Shown piece by piece: positions 34,600-43,610 of a DNA stretch of 64,000 bases. A program made the translations under genes and the position numbers. Origin of the DNA: Desulfurobacteriaceae bacterium (GTDB taxonomy: Bacteria > Aquificota > Aquificia > Desulfurobacteriales > Desulfurobacteriaceae); NCBI GenBank assembly GCA_027051905.1, contig JALUGO010000030.1:186001-250000 (forward strand). The letters run 5' to 3'. The notes below the pieces were generated by a model. The model was not told the origin of the DNA and did no database searches. It saw only the letters and a list, made by a program, of their open reading frames with translations. Position 1 is the first letter of the stretch. Every line of letters starts with the position of its first letter.

Positions 34600-35925
34600 A
34601 TGAAAAGGGTAGCCGGCCTTGTTCTCTTTTTGCTGGTCTCTGCACTCCTCCTCTTTTCGGGAGTTGAACCTCAGGTTAAAAAAGGGCTCTTCATCCTCCT
34701 CTTTGCTGCCGTTTTCTGGATATTTGAGATACTTCCTCTACCTGTTACAGCCCTCTCTGTTCCACTTCTTGGAGTTTTTTTAGGAGTAGATTCAGTTAAA
34801 GGCTCATTTTCCTCTTTTGCCCACCCGATAATCTTCCTCTTCTTTGGCGGTTTTGCCCTTGCAACTGCCCTTACCAAATACTCCTTAGACAGGCTCATAG
34901 CTTACAAAATCGTCTCCCTCTCAAAAGGCTCCTTCCTTTTATCGGCTTTTCTCCTCTTTACGGCAACGGCATTCGTTTCAATGTGGATAAGCAACACCTC
35001 AACAACGGCAATGATGCTTCCATTAGCCCTTGGAGTAATAGGAGCTGTTAAGGAGAAAGACTGGAGACTGAAACACTTTATCCTGTTAGGGGTTGCTTAC
35101 TCTGCAAGCGTTGGAGGGATAGGAACCCTTGTTGGAAGCCCTCCCAACGGAATAACCGCCGCAGACCTTGGAATGGGGTTTACAGACTGGCTCAAGTTTG
35201 GCCTTCCAACGGTTCTGATTCTGCTTCCTCTCCTTTTCCTCATTCTCTATCTCTACTTCAGGCCAAAGACTGAAGGGGGGCTTGCCTTTGAAGAAGTGAA
35301 GCTGGAGATAAGCAGGGAGAGAGCTCTTGTCCTAACCGTTTTTCTCATAACGGTTTTAGGCTGGCTCTTCAGCAAGCCCATCTCTCACCTTTTAGGAGTT
35401 CACAAATATTTTGACGCCGCCGTTGCAGTTCTTGCAGTTGTTCTCCTTTTCGTCTTTAAACTTGTAAACTGGAAAGAGATAGAGGATGGAACAGACTGGG
35501 GAACCTTAATTCTGTTTGGCGGCGGAATTACCCTCTCCCACTTCCTGAAAATAACCGGAGCAAGCAAGTTCATAGCAAACGTCTTTGTTAACACTGTAAG
35601 CGGTCTTTCTTCCTTCTTTTTAGTCCTTTCCGTAACTCTCTTTATGATTTTTATGACAGAGCTCATGAGCAACACGGCAACGGCCGCCATTTTTGTTCCT
35701 ATTCTCATCTCTGCGGCAAAAGGGCTGGGACTTCCTGCTGAGGAACTTGCAATCCCTGCAGGAATCGCCGCCTCGTGTGCCTTTATGCTTCCCGTTGCAA
35801 CTCCACCAAACGCAATAGTTTATGGAACCGGAGAGATAAAACAGGAAAACATGCTAAGAGTCGGTTTTCTGCTGAATATCATCTTTGCTGTAGCAATAGC
35901 TTTAATCTGCTACTTTGTTATTTGA
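34600..35925 (+). CDS. DASS/SLC13 family anion symporter
   Basis: 441 aa, about 11 helices. The two Ser-Asn-Thr hairpin motifs, WISNTSTTAMMLP near 127-139 and LMSNTATAAIFVP near 355-367, mark the sodium-dicarboxylate/sulfate class. ATPPNAI near 400 fits. Dicarboxylate is the likelier substrate given pyk next door, but sulfate or phosphate are possible. No TrkA-C insert, unlike sulfate-type relatives. Confidence 0.88.
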   Translation: MKRVAGLVLFLLVSALLLFSGVEPQVKKGLFILLFAAVFWIFEILPLPVTALSVPLLGVFLGVDSVKGSFSSFAHPIIFLFFGGFALATALTKYSLDRLIAYKIVSLSKGSFLLSAFLLFTATAFVSMWISNTSTTAMMLPLALGVIGAVKEKDWRLKHFILLGVAYSASVGGIGTLVGSPPNGITAADLGMGFTDWLKFGLPTVLILLPLLFLILYLYFRPKTEGGLAFEEVKLEISRERALVLTVFLITVLGWLFSKPISHLLGVHKYFDAAVAVLAVVLLFVFKLVNWKEIEDGTDWGTLILFGGGITLSHFLKITGASKFIANVFVNTVSGLSSFFLVLSVTLFMIFMTELMSNTATAAIFVPILISAAKGLGLPAEELAIPAGIAASCAFMLPVATPPNAIVYGTGEIKQENMLRVGFLLNIIFAVAIALICYFVI

Positions 35926-35929
35926 GGTA

Positions 35930-36262
35930 TCAATCAATAAGCATCTCTCTTAAAACAGCCTTTACCTCTAAAGCTTTATGCACATCTATCTTTCCTAACT
36001 GCTTAACAAGTCTTCTTTTATCTATTGTTCTTATCTGGTCTAAGGCTATTTCTCTCTCTTTTCCCTGGAAATTTATTTTTACCCTCGTTGGCCAATCTCT
36101 GACTTTAGTTGTCATCGGAGCTACTATAACCGTTTTTAACGCCTCGTTCATCTCACCCGGAGAGATTACGAGAGCCGGCCTGGTCTTTTTTATCTCTGAA
36201 CCAACGGTAGGGGCTAAATTCACAAGCCAGATAGAATACTGCTCAACCTTCACCACTCCCAC
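35930..36262 (-). CDS. mazF: MazF/PemK-type toxin
   Basis: 110 aa. Endoribonuclease fold: YSIWLVNLAPTVGSEIKKTRPALVIS near the start with the catalytic Arg in KTRP, VIVAPMTTK with the catalytic Thr, and DQIRTIDKRRL. Overlaps the antitoxin stop by 13 nt from a GTG. A second GTG at 36253 would give a GTGA coupling and a 107-aa protein, so the start is uncertain. Confidence 0.88.
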   Translation of the reverse strand: MGVVKVEQYSIWLVNLAPTVGSEIKKTRPALVISPGEMNEALKTVIVAPMTTKVRDWPTRVKINFQGKEREIALDQIRTIDKRRLVKQLGKIDVHKALEVKAVLREMLID

Positions 36263-36450
36263 CAGCTAAGATCTTCGTCTGCAAAAACGTCATCCATCAA
36301 TAGCTCTTTTTCTTTTTCACTGAATTTTTCCTTCCAGCCCTTTCTTGGAACATGTTTTCTTAACTTAAGTATCTCGTTAACAACCGAGTAGTCGGAAACC
36401 TCTATAACCTCGTTAATGTCTCCTGGAACCTTTATGATGATTTCTCCCAT
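36250..36450 (-). CDS. Antitoxin of the MazF-like toxin
   Basis: 66 aa, ATG after GGGAG. Order, size and overlap fit a cognate antitoxin. There is no clear AbrB/MazE DNA-binding start; the middle (ILKLRKHVPRKGW) is basic and the tail (DDVFADEDLSWWEW) is acidic-aromatic, as expected for a disordered toxin-neutralising end. Identified mainly by context. Confidence 0.72.
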   Translation of the reverse strand: MGEIIIKVPGDINEVIEVSDYSVVNEILKLRKHVPRKGWKEKFSEKEKELLMDDVFADEDLSWWEW

Positions 36451-36504
36451 AACCGGTCTCCCGAAATACTTCCCAGTGTAAGTAATCTATACCCTGCAGA
36501 AAAG

Positions 36505-37836
36505 TTACTCAACAAGGTCGTGGTAGCGCTGGGGGAGTATTCCGGCAGCGTAGTAAACCTCTGCAACGGCCTGCCTGTAAGCTGAAAGGGCGGCTACGTA
36601 GTTGCTCCGCGCCTGGTTGAGGGCTGTCTGGGTGTCAAGGAGCTCCGTTATTGTTGCAAGGCCGTTCTTATACCTCTTCTCAACTATCCTTAAAGACTCC
36701 TGAGCTGAGGCTATTGCAGCCCTCGCAAGGTCAACCCTTTTCTTTGCAGAGATAAGATTGTAGTAAGCTCTGGAGACTTCAAAAGCTATCCCTTTCTTTG
36801 CCCTCTCCTCATACTCCTTAACCTTTAGCTGAGCAATCCTGCTCTTTCTCAGCCTGTAGAGTTTCTCACCGCCGCTGAAAAGGTTGATGGAAGCCCTAAC
36901 TCCAACAACCCAGCTGGAGTTCTCCTTGTTCCAGGGAGCTGTATCGTCTGCAGCAAACACCTCTCCAAAGGCTCCTATCTGGGGCAGGAAGTCAGCCTTT
37001 GCCAGTTTTTCCATATCTTTCGTTTGAGAGAGCCTGACCTTTAACTCTTTCAGCTCCGGCCTGTTTTTGATTGCCGTCTTTATGAGTTCGTTAAGGTTGA
37101 AGTTAAAGGGTTTATAAGTAAGGTCTCCCTCTACAGAAATATCTCCTTGTGGGAACTCACCCATTGCAACAGACAGAGCTCTCAGTGCAACGTTGTAGTT
37201 GCTCTTGGCCTTTACGAGGTTCTCTTTCATCTGCTCTAAGTAGACCTTTGCCCTTAAAACGTCTGACTTTAAGCCTATTCCTGCCTTGTAAACCGTTTCA
37301 GCATCTTTCAGGTGTTTTTCTGCATCTCTTACGGCAAGCCGAGCTGTTTCAACAAAGGCTTTTGCAGTTAAAACCGAGTAGTAAGCCTTTACAACGTTGT
37401 AAATAACCGTATTCTCGTCTTTTTTGAGCTGTTCTTTTGTGGCTTTTACCTCTTTTTTCGTTAAATCAACGGCGGTTCTAAGCTTTCCGCCCATCCAGAT
37501 GGGCACTGCCACCTTTAGACCGGTTCTAAAAAGCTGAGATTTTCCCGGGTCGTTGAAGTTGGTTCCCATCATGTCAAGTTTTTTTACTTCCATTCTGTTC
37601 ATTATGGCGTAGGGCGGGTCTGTCGTTTTGTTGTATTCAGAGAAGAGGTCAACCTTTGGCAACAGCCGGGCTTTTGCCATTCTGTAGTCGTAGAACTTCT
37701 CTTTAACCTCTTCTCTCTTTGCCCTTAAAAGGTTGTTCTTCTCAAGGGCAGTTTTTACAGCTTCGTCTAACGTTATTCCAAAGGCATTTACCGTTCCTGC
37801 AAGAAGAAGAACAAGAGCCGCAAGCTTTATCCTCAT
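36505..37836 (-). CDS. TolC-family outer-membrane efflux protein
   Basis: 443 aa with a signal peptide (first 18 residues ending VNAFG). Two structural repeats of the outer-membrane-factor fold; each has long helices and NxP-like turns (for example ENSSWVVGVRASINLFSGG before the second). TELLDTQTALNQARSNY near the end is typical. No partner pump or adaptor genes are adjacent, so it probably serves pumps encoded elsewhere. Confidence 0.9.
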   Translation of the reverse strand: MRIKLAALVLLLAGTVNAFGITLDEAVKTALEKNNLLRAKREEVKEKFYDYRMAKARLLPKVDLFSEYNKTTDPPYAIMNRMEVKKLDMMGTNFNDPGKSQLFRTGLKVAVPIWMGGKLRTAVDLTKKEVKATKEQLKKDENTVIYNVVKAYYSVLTAKAFVETARLAVRDAEKHLKDAETVYKAGIGLKSDVLRAKVYLEQMKENLVKAKSNYNVALRALSVAMGEFPQGDISVEGDLTYKPFNFNLNELIKTAIKNRPELKELKVRLSQTKDMEKLAKADFLPQIGAFGEVFAADDTAPWNKENSSWVVGVRASINLFSGGEKLYRLRKSRIAQLKVKEYEERAKKGIAFEVSRAYYNLISAKKRVDLARAAIASAQESLRIVEKRYKNGLATITELLDTQTALNQARSNYVAALSAYRQAVAEVYYAAGILPQRYHDLVE

Positions 37837-37886
37837 AACGCTCCTCTCTTACAATTCAAATATTGCAATTAAGTTATACTTTGGAG

Positions 37887-38630
37887 CTACTTTTGAGTCA
37901 AGCGGACAAGTTTAACCTCTCCGGCCATTACAAACTTTCCCTCTATGAGGACAATGGCGCCTGTGTTTATTTTCAGCAGTTCTTCTGCCCTTTTTTTCGC
38001 TTCAACCACCGTTTTGCTGTTTCCAAGGTATGTTGCACTACAGTCTGTAACTACCGGCTCTTTTCCAACAACCGTTGCCAGCTCTGTTCTTCCAAGGCTT
38101 AGTGAGTGGCCGATTTTACTTGAAGATGTTGAAACGCCCCACTCTCCCGGGGAGAGCTCCACTCCTAACTTCCCTGAAAATTTCGGGTTTTTAGAGAAGA
38201 GAGAAACAACAATCGACCTCTCAACCTTCAGGTAGAGATCTCCGCCGTTCTCAATAATAAACTGAGAAAATCCGAGCTCTGTGAGTTTTCTGCCTATAAA
38301 GAGGTTAACAGCGCTGGCAACTCCTGCCATCGGACCAACACCTACTTTTTTAGAGGCTTCCCCCATAACCCTCACAACTTCAGGAACAAAGGCTGGAAGA
38401 TTAACGGGAGTTAGAGACTTAAGAAATTCAGGATTCTGCTCCCCAAAAGTCTTTATCTGCTCTCTGATGGAGATAAGCGTTGACAGAACTTCCTTTTCAA
38501 TTCCTTCCCTGTATTCAGCTTCAGGAACGGCTATCCAAAGGTCGCTCTCTCCGGCAACAACGTTAAAGGTTTTAAAGCCTTTCGGCCTCTGAAAAGCCCT
38601 GTAGAACCGCTTTTCGGGAAGGGTAAACAT
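37887..38630 (-). CDS. UPF0280 (ApbE-related) family protein
   Basis: 247 aa. VGPMAGVASAVN, ENGGDLYL and ISTSSSKIGHS-like (VSTSSSKIGHS) segments match UPF0280, a family related to the FMN transferase ApbE and found in methanogens and anaerobes. Activity unproven. Its start and the proC stop share position 38630. Confidence 0.85.
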   Translation of the reverse strand: MFTLPEKRFYRAFQRPKGFKTFNVVAGESDLWIAVPEAEYREGIEKEVLSTLISIREQIKTFGEQNPEFLKSLTPVNLPAFVPEVVRVMGEASKKVGVGPMAGVASAVNLFIGRKLTELGFSQFIIENGGDLYLKVERSIVVSLFSKNPKFSGKLGVELSPGEWGVSTSSSKIGHSLSLGRTELATVVGKEPVVTDCSATYLGNSKTVVEAKKRAEELLKINTGAIVLIEGKFVMAGEVKLVRLTQK

Positions 38631-39445
38631 CAGAGTTCTTCAATTAGTTTCGTTATTTCCTTAGACCTCTCATAGGCTCCCTTAACGGCCTCTATAAATG
38701 CGCTCCTTACTCCCTTTTCCTCTAACTTGGCAACACCTTCAATGGTTGTTCCAGCAGGTGATGTAACGGCGTCCTTTAAAACTTCCGGGTGCTCACCTTT
38801 GGCCATTTCAGCAGAGCCTATAAGGGTTTCAACAACGAGCTCTTTAGCAATATCCCTTGGAAGCCCTGCTCTTACGGCTCCGTCGCACATGGCTTCAATT
38901 ACCATAAAGAAGAAGGCCGGGGAGCTCCCCGAAACCGCCGTTACAGCGTCAAAAAGCTTCTCTTCAACGTCAACCACTTTCCCGCAGGGTGAGAGGAGTT
39001 CCTTAATCAGCCTCTGTTCTTCATCCAAAAGCCTGAAGTTATCGCAGTAGACAATTACTCCTCTCCTCACCTTTACTAAAATGTTTGGCATAATCCTAAT
39101 AATTTTCTTATCGTCTCCCAAAAACTCTTCAATCTTTCTGATAGGGTAGCCAGCAGCCATTGAGACAACAATCTGAGCAGGAGAAACTGCCTCTGAAATC
39201 TCTTTCAAAACGGCAGAGAGAACCTGAGGTTTAACCGCAAGGAAGATAACGTCGCTGTTTGATACAACGTCTAAGTTCTTTAAACTTGTTTTCACGCCAT
39301 ACTTTTTAGAAAGGAACTGCAGCCTATTTTCATTAACGTCTGAAACAGTTATCTGAGATGGAAGCAGAAACTCCCCACCGACGAGAGCATCTATAAAGGC
39401 CTCTGCTATATTTCCACCGCCGATAAAACCCACTCTTAAATTCAT
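38630..39445 (-). CDS. proC: Pyrroline-5-carboxylate reductase
   Basis: 271 aa. Last step of proline synthesis. FIGGGNIAEAFI nucleotide site at the N-terminus, AVKPQVL, SMAAGYPI, MPN, and the C-terminal signature with SPAGTTIEGVAKLEE. Leftward, with tRNA-Leu(CAA) divergent 86 nt beyond its start. Confidence 0.95.
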   Translation of the reverse strand: MNLRVGFIGGGNIAEAFIDALVGGEFLLPSQITVSDVNENRLQFLSKKYGVKTSLKNLDVVSNSDVIFLAVKPQVLSAVLKEISEAVSPAQIVVSMAAGYPIRKIEEFLGDDKKIIRIMPNILVKVRRGVIVYCDNFRLLDEEQRLIKELLSPCGKVVDVEEKLFDAVTAVSGSSPAFFFMVIEAMCDGAVRAGLPRDIAKELVVETLIGSAEMAKGEHPEVLKDAVTSPAGTTIEGVAKLEEKGVRSAFIEAVKGAYERSKEITKLIEEL

Positions 39446-39499
39446 CTTTCATCTCCTAAGCATTTTGCCTATATTATAGAATCAAATTTAAAGGGGAGT

Positions 39500-39524
39500 T
39501 TGAGGGGGACTAAGTCCCTCTCAA
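39500..39524. repeat. Near-perfect inverted repeat 7 nt before tRNA-Leu(CAA)
   Basis: TTGAGGGGGACT (39500-39511), one base, then AGTCCCTCTCAA (39513-39524): 11 Watson-Crick pairs plus one G-T. No T run follows. It could be a processing or termination structure, or a protein-binding site. Its GGGACTAAG core also occurs in the terminator at 17996. Confidence 0.6.
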
Positions 39525-39531
39525 CACTTAA

Positions 39532-39618
<87 letters not shown>

Positions 39619-39630
39619 ACTTCTATAACT

Positions 39631-41070
39631 CTAACGGTTCAGTTTCAGCAGTAACTCAGATAAGGTTCTGACAGGCTGGCCTGTTGCTCCCGCAGAGTAG
39701 TATTTCCACGGGCTTGAAAGGAATGCGGGTCCAGCTATATCAAGGTGAGCCCAAGATTTAACTTTGTTCCCATCAACGAAGTTCTGAAGGAATAGGGCTG
39801 CAGTTATCGCTCCTCCGTAGCGGCTCTTTCCGACATTCTGGATATCCGCATACTGTCCTTTTATGTCCTCTTTAAGGTCTTCATCTAAAGGAAGTCTCCA
39901 CATCTTTTCTCCACTCTTTTCAGAGAGGGAGAGGAGCTCCCTGGCCAGCCTCTCATCTTCCGTAAAGAGGCCGGAAGTGTAGTTCCCCAGCGCCACAACG
40001 CAGGCTCCTGTAAGGGTAGCCATGTCTATCATTACGTCTGGCTCAAGCTCTGAACCGTAGATGAGAGCATCGGCAAGGATGAGCCTTCCCTCAGCGTCGG
40101 TTGAGTGGACTTCAACGCTCTTTCCGTTTTTGTAAACGATTATGTCGTCTGGCCTGTAAGCTTTTCCGTCGGGCATGTTTTCAACGGTTGGTATAAGGCC
40201 GTGGACTTCAACGTCTGGCTTTAACTCTCCCACTGCCTTCATAATTCCAAGAACTGCACAGGCTCCTGCCTTATCAGACTTCATCGTTTTCATGAACTGC
40301 TCTGGCTTTATGTTGAGTCCTCCGCTGTCAAAGGTTACGCCTTTGCCTACAAGAACAACTTTTTTCTTTGCCTTTTTGGGTTTGTAGGATATGTGTATAA
40401 ACCTTGGGGGATTTTTGCTGCCCCTTCCTACGGTAAGAATTCCAACCATTTCGTTCTTTTCTAACTTCTTCTCGTCGAAGATAGTGCACTCAAATCCGTA
40501 TTCCTTTGACAGCTTTTTGGCCTCTTCTGCAAGGGCTTCCGGGGTTATTACATTTCCCGGCTCGTTCACAAAGGCTCTCGTGTAGTTGGCGGCCTCTCCC
40601 AGTATCTCTCCTAACTTGAAAGCCTCTTTAAACTCCTCCGTTCCTGCAACGTAAACCCTTTCAACCTCAAACTTCTCTTCCTCAGAGCTTTTATACTTGT
40701 TGAACTCGTAGCTTCCCAGCTTGAGCCCTTCGGCAACAGCTTTTGCAGCTTCCTCATTCAGTTTATCAGCTCCTAAAAGCTCACATACAACTCTTTTTGC
40801 CCTTCTTTTTCTGGCCTCCTTTATTCCCTTTGCAGCTGCAAGCCTTACTGTGTCTGCCTTCAGTTCGCTCTTTTTTCCAAGTCCAACAAAGATAACGTTT
40901 CTAAAGGCTTCTCCAGGAAGAACGGCAATCTCTCCGGCTTTTCCTTTGAATCCAAGTGCCTTTAGCTTCCCTTTCTCGCTTTCCTCGACCTCTTTAAGGC
41001 CTTCGTAAACTCCTGTGATGAGAGCTTCGGCCTTTTTTCCCTTTATCTCAGTCTGGTAGCTCAGCTTCAT
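39631..41070 (-). CDS. pepA: Leucyl aminopeptidase (M17)
   Basis: 479 aa. Two-metal peptidase. VGKGVTFDSGG with catalytic Lys and Asp, MKSDKAGACAVLG, and STDAEGRLILADAL with Asp, Glu and Arg are intact; NTDAEGR is the usual form and the first residue is Ser here. N-terminal macro-like domain present. Also a candidate DNA-binding or PepA-type regulator in some bacteria. Confidence 0.95.
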   Translation of the reverse strand: MKLSYQTEIKGKKAEALITGVYEGLKEVEESEKGKLKALGFKGKAGEIAVLPGEAFRNVIFVGLGKKSELKADTVRLAAAKGIKEARKRRAKRVVCELLGADKLNEEAAKAVAEGLKLGSYEFNKYKSSEEEKFEVERVYVAGTEEFKEAFKLGEILGEAANYTRAFVNEPGNVITPEALAEEAKKLSKEYGFECTIFDEKKLEKNEMVGILTVGRGSKNPPRFIHISYKPKKAKKKVVLVGKGVTFDSGGLNIKPEQFMKTMKSDKAGACAVLGIMKAVGELKPDVEVHGLIPTVENMPDGKAYRPDDIIVYKNGKSVEVHSTDAEGRLILADALIYGSELEPDVMIDMATLTGACVVALGNYTSGLFTEDERLARELLSLSEKSGEKMWRLPLDEDLKEDIKGQYADIQNVGKSRYGGAITAALFLQNFVDGNKVKSWAHLDIAGPAFLSSPWKYYSAGATGQPVRTLSELLLKLNR

Positions 41071-41082
41071 CTTTAACCTCCG

Positions 41083-43116
41083 TTAAATTTTCCATTCTAC
41101 TCCTAAAATTTCGCTGTATTTCTCTAAAGCCCTTGAGACGTATTCCCTTACGGCCTTAATTTTATTCTGACTGAACCGTTCTGCCCAGTCTTTTCTGTTA
41201 AACTCCCTGCTTGCCGAAACGATAAGGTCCAACACCCTTTCAGAGTCTGGAAATACCGGGTAGTATCCGGCTTTGATGGCATAATCTGCAAGTTTTGCCA
41301 GTATCTTCCTTCCATGTTCCTCTGCGTTGAGCTTTTCTCCGTAAGCCCTTAAGAAGAGGAGCTCTAAAACGGACTTTGTCCACTTTACGGGAACGTTGCA
41401 CACACCTTTCTCAGACAGCTCGCAGGAAACTTCAGAGAGAGCTCTCATCCATCGCCTGTGGAACCTGCACCAACCGACGTTGTCATACCAGAACTCTCCC
41501 ACTGCACTCTCGAACATTCTCTCTGCCAGTTCTTCTGGTTCAGGGAAGACGCCAAACTTGTAGTAAGTCCAGTACTTTCCCTGAACGGGAATAGGAATAA
41601 AGTTCCCTATTGCCCAATACATCGTGGGGTTGACCTCTCCATCTTTTCCCAGAGGAACGTAAACAGCAAAGTCTCTGAAACTCTTTCCTTGGGGAAGCCT
41701 GTCTGCAAACTTCTCGTCGAGAACTTTTGCCGCTCTTCTTTTTCCCTCTCCGAGGAGTTTCGGTATTTCGCCTTCTCCAAAGGCCACTTTTCTGGCAAGC
41801 TGTGAGAGGAGTTTTGCGTTCTTTTCGCTGGCCTTTACAGGATTGTTTAGAATTTCTTTGATGTTGAAGTCGGGCTTGTCGTCAAGACCAACCTCTTCAG
41901 GTTTCAGTAGCTTCCTTTCGATAAGCTCAAAAACCCAGGCAGCGACGCCTCCAAACTCTATTGCATCAAATCCCATCGAGTCGACGGTTTTAACTGCAAG
42001 GTCGCTGGCCTTCAGGTAGAAACTTCCAGAGAGAGGGCCATTTGCGTTGTAGGGCTCATAGTCAGTTTTATATCCTTCTCTCACTTTTTTGCACACTGCG
42101 GGGCAAGGTTCTCCGCAGGTTGTCCACTTTTTTGTTTCTATTGCTTCAGAGTTAAACACTTCAACGTAGTATTCTTCTATAACTCTGTAAAGCTTTTCCC
42201 TCTCTTCTCTGTCTATGTAGGCTATCTGCCAGTTTAGAACCGGGGTTTTATCCCTCTCTGCAAGGTAGTCTCCTCCGAAGGTTCCTCCCGTTTTCAGCTT
42301 TGGGTTGTAGCGATACTTCTCCGTTTTTTCTGCAATTACTTTGAATAGGGGTTTATCGTAAACCTCTGAAAAGAGCTTTTTGACAAAGTCATAGTTTGAA
42401 AGGTCTAAGGCTTTGAAACGTTTGCCTTCCCACTCTCCTCCAAAAACAATTCCAACAACGTTGTGTGCCTGTGCCATGACAGAACCGGAGCCGCCCCTTG
42501 CTGCCCAATCCTCTGCTCCCTCAACGAACTTTCCGTCTCTTATCGCCTGAGAGAAGACGGCGCCGTAGTTTGTTGTGTAGGCAGCAGGTCCCACGCAGGC
42601 TATCCGGAATTCTTTTCCTGAGAATCTCTCTCTGTAGAGCTCCAGGAGATACTGGTTCAGTCCGTAAACTCCCTCTTTTCCTCTGTATCCCCTCCACACT
42701 TCCCGGAGTTTTTCCTCCTCAAGGTAGTCAACCGAGAGTGAAAGGTGGCTGGGAGCTCCCTCTACAACAATAACCGCTGGTTTTTCCGCCTTTCCCGTTA
42801 TTGTCAGAATGTCCACTCCCGTTTTTAAAAACGTGTAGGCTGCTCCTCCCATCGTTGATGGGTAGAGGGTTCCGTAGAGAGGGGAGCGGAAGAAGAATGT
42901 AAGCCTGTGAGAACCGGGAAGAACGGAACCTGCGAAAGGTCCCATGCCCATCACGAGGACATTTCTGCTGTCGTAGGGGGAGACCTGGTAACTTCTGTAA
43001 ACCTCTGAGTGGAGGTAAATTCCGTAGTCTATAACTCCGTAGATTCCCTCTTTCTCAAAGGGTTTGAAAACAACTCTCTTTTCGTCTAAATCCACTCTAA
43101 GCGTTTTGAATTCCAT
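41083..43116 (-). CDS. Aldehyde:ferredoxin oxidoreductase family enzyme
   Basis: 677 aa. Tungsten- or molybdenum-pterin enzyme family. N-terminal MGMGPFAGSVLPGSHRLTFFFRSPL region, SGSVMAQAHNVVGIVF, and Cys-x3-Cys-x3-Cys (CGEPCPAVC), with a fourth Cys near the C-terminus (NVGWCRFH) for the 4Fe-4S cluster. GFDAIEFGG matches the pterin site. The N-terminal repeats differ from classical AOR, so this is a divergent subgroup. Likely oxidises or reduces an aldehyde/acid pair with ferredoxin. The upstream membrane gene ends 2 nt away. Confidence 0.87.
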   Translation of the reverse strand: MEFKTLRVDLDEKRVVFKPFEKEGIYGVIDYGIYLHSEVYRSYQVSPYDSRNVLVMGMGPFAGSVLPGSHRLTFFFRSPLYGTLYPSTMGGAAYTFLKTGVDILTITGKAEKPAVIVVEGAPSHLSLSVDYLEEEKLREVWRGYRGKEGVYGLNQYLLELYRERFSGKEFRIACVGPAAYTTNYGAVFSQAIRDGKFVEGAEDWAARGGSGSVMAQAHNVVGIVFGGEWEGKRFKALDLSNYDFVKKLFSEVYDKPLFKVIAEKTEKYRYNPKLKTGGTFGGDYLAERDKTPVLNWQIAYIDREEREKLYRVIEEYYVEVFNSEAIETKKWTTCGEPCPAVCKKVREGYKTDYEPYNANGPLSGSFYLKASDLAVKTVDSMGFDAIEFGGVAAWVFELIERKLLKPEEVGLDDKPDFNIKEILNNPVKASEKNAKLLSQLARKVAFGEGEIPKLLGEGKRRAAKVLDEKFADRLPQGKSFRDFAVYVPLGKDGEVNPTMYWAIGNFIPIPVQGKYWTYYKFGVFPEPEELAERMFESAVGEFWYDNVGWCRFHRRWMRALSEVSCELSEKGVCNVPVKWTKSVLELLFLRAYGEKLNAEEHGRKILAKLADYAIKAGYYPVFPDSERVLDLIVSASREFNRKDWAERFSQNKIKAVREYVSRALEKYSEILGVEWKI

Positions 43117-43118
43117 GG

Positions 43119-43610
43119 TTATCCCTTCTGGTCAAAAGTTTTGAGGGCAGGAGATGAAACTCCCTTTCTGTAATTTTCCATCTCTTTGGGAATAACGTTC
43201 TTTAGTTTCCTCTGAATGAGGAAGTTAAGGATAAAAATTGTGAATACTGGAAGGGATGCTCCCACGAATGCACTCTTGATGTTGAGAGACAGCACTTTAA
43301 AAGCCTCTCCTGAATACTGAACGATGAAATCTATCAGCAGGAAGAAGAGGTAGAGGGAGACGATGTAGTAAACCTGTTTAACATACTCAACGTAGTCCAG
43401 GATTACTGCCGTAATGAATGTTATCTTGAAACTAAAGGTGAGGGCGTAGGCGAAACCTCCCGGTTTTATGGCGTTTAACGGGTTGAACCTGTCGGAAGTT
43501 GCATTCTCTATAAACTTGAGGGCTGAAAGAATTCTCATAAGACCTGTTATTGTTGGCAGGGCTATAACGAGGAAAACCACAAGCCCCCACAGTAGCATTG
43601 TCCAGCTCAC
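43119..43610 (-). CDS. Hypothetical membrane protein, 163 aa
   Basis: Four hydrophobic helices with few charged residues, and a basic C-terminus (NVIPKEMENYRKGVSS). Overlaps the TPR lipoprotein stop by 4 nt and ends 2 nt before the AOR gene, so it is the middle gene of a three-gene operon. No family recognised. It might anchor the AOR; that is inference. Confidence 0.65.
   Translation of the reverse strand: MSWTMLLWGLVVFLVIALPTITGLMRILSALKFIENATSDRFNPLNAIKPGGFAYALTFSFKITFITAVILDYVEYVKQVYYIVSLYLFFLLIDFIVQYSGEAFKVLSLNIKSAFVGASLPVFTIFILNFLIQRKLKNVIPKEMENYRKGVSSPALKTFDQKG

Noticed and set aside
41376-41805. Cys/Thr-rich rightward frames inside the AOR gene
   Set aside because: Shadows of a clear 677-aa enzyme gene; composition typical of antisense frames.
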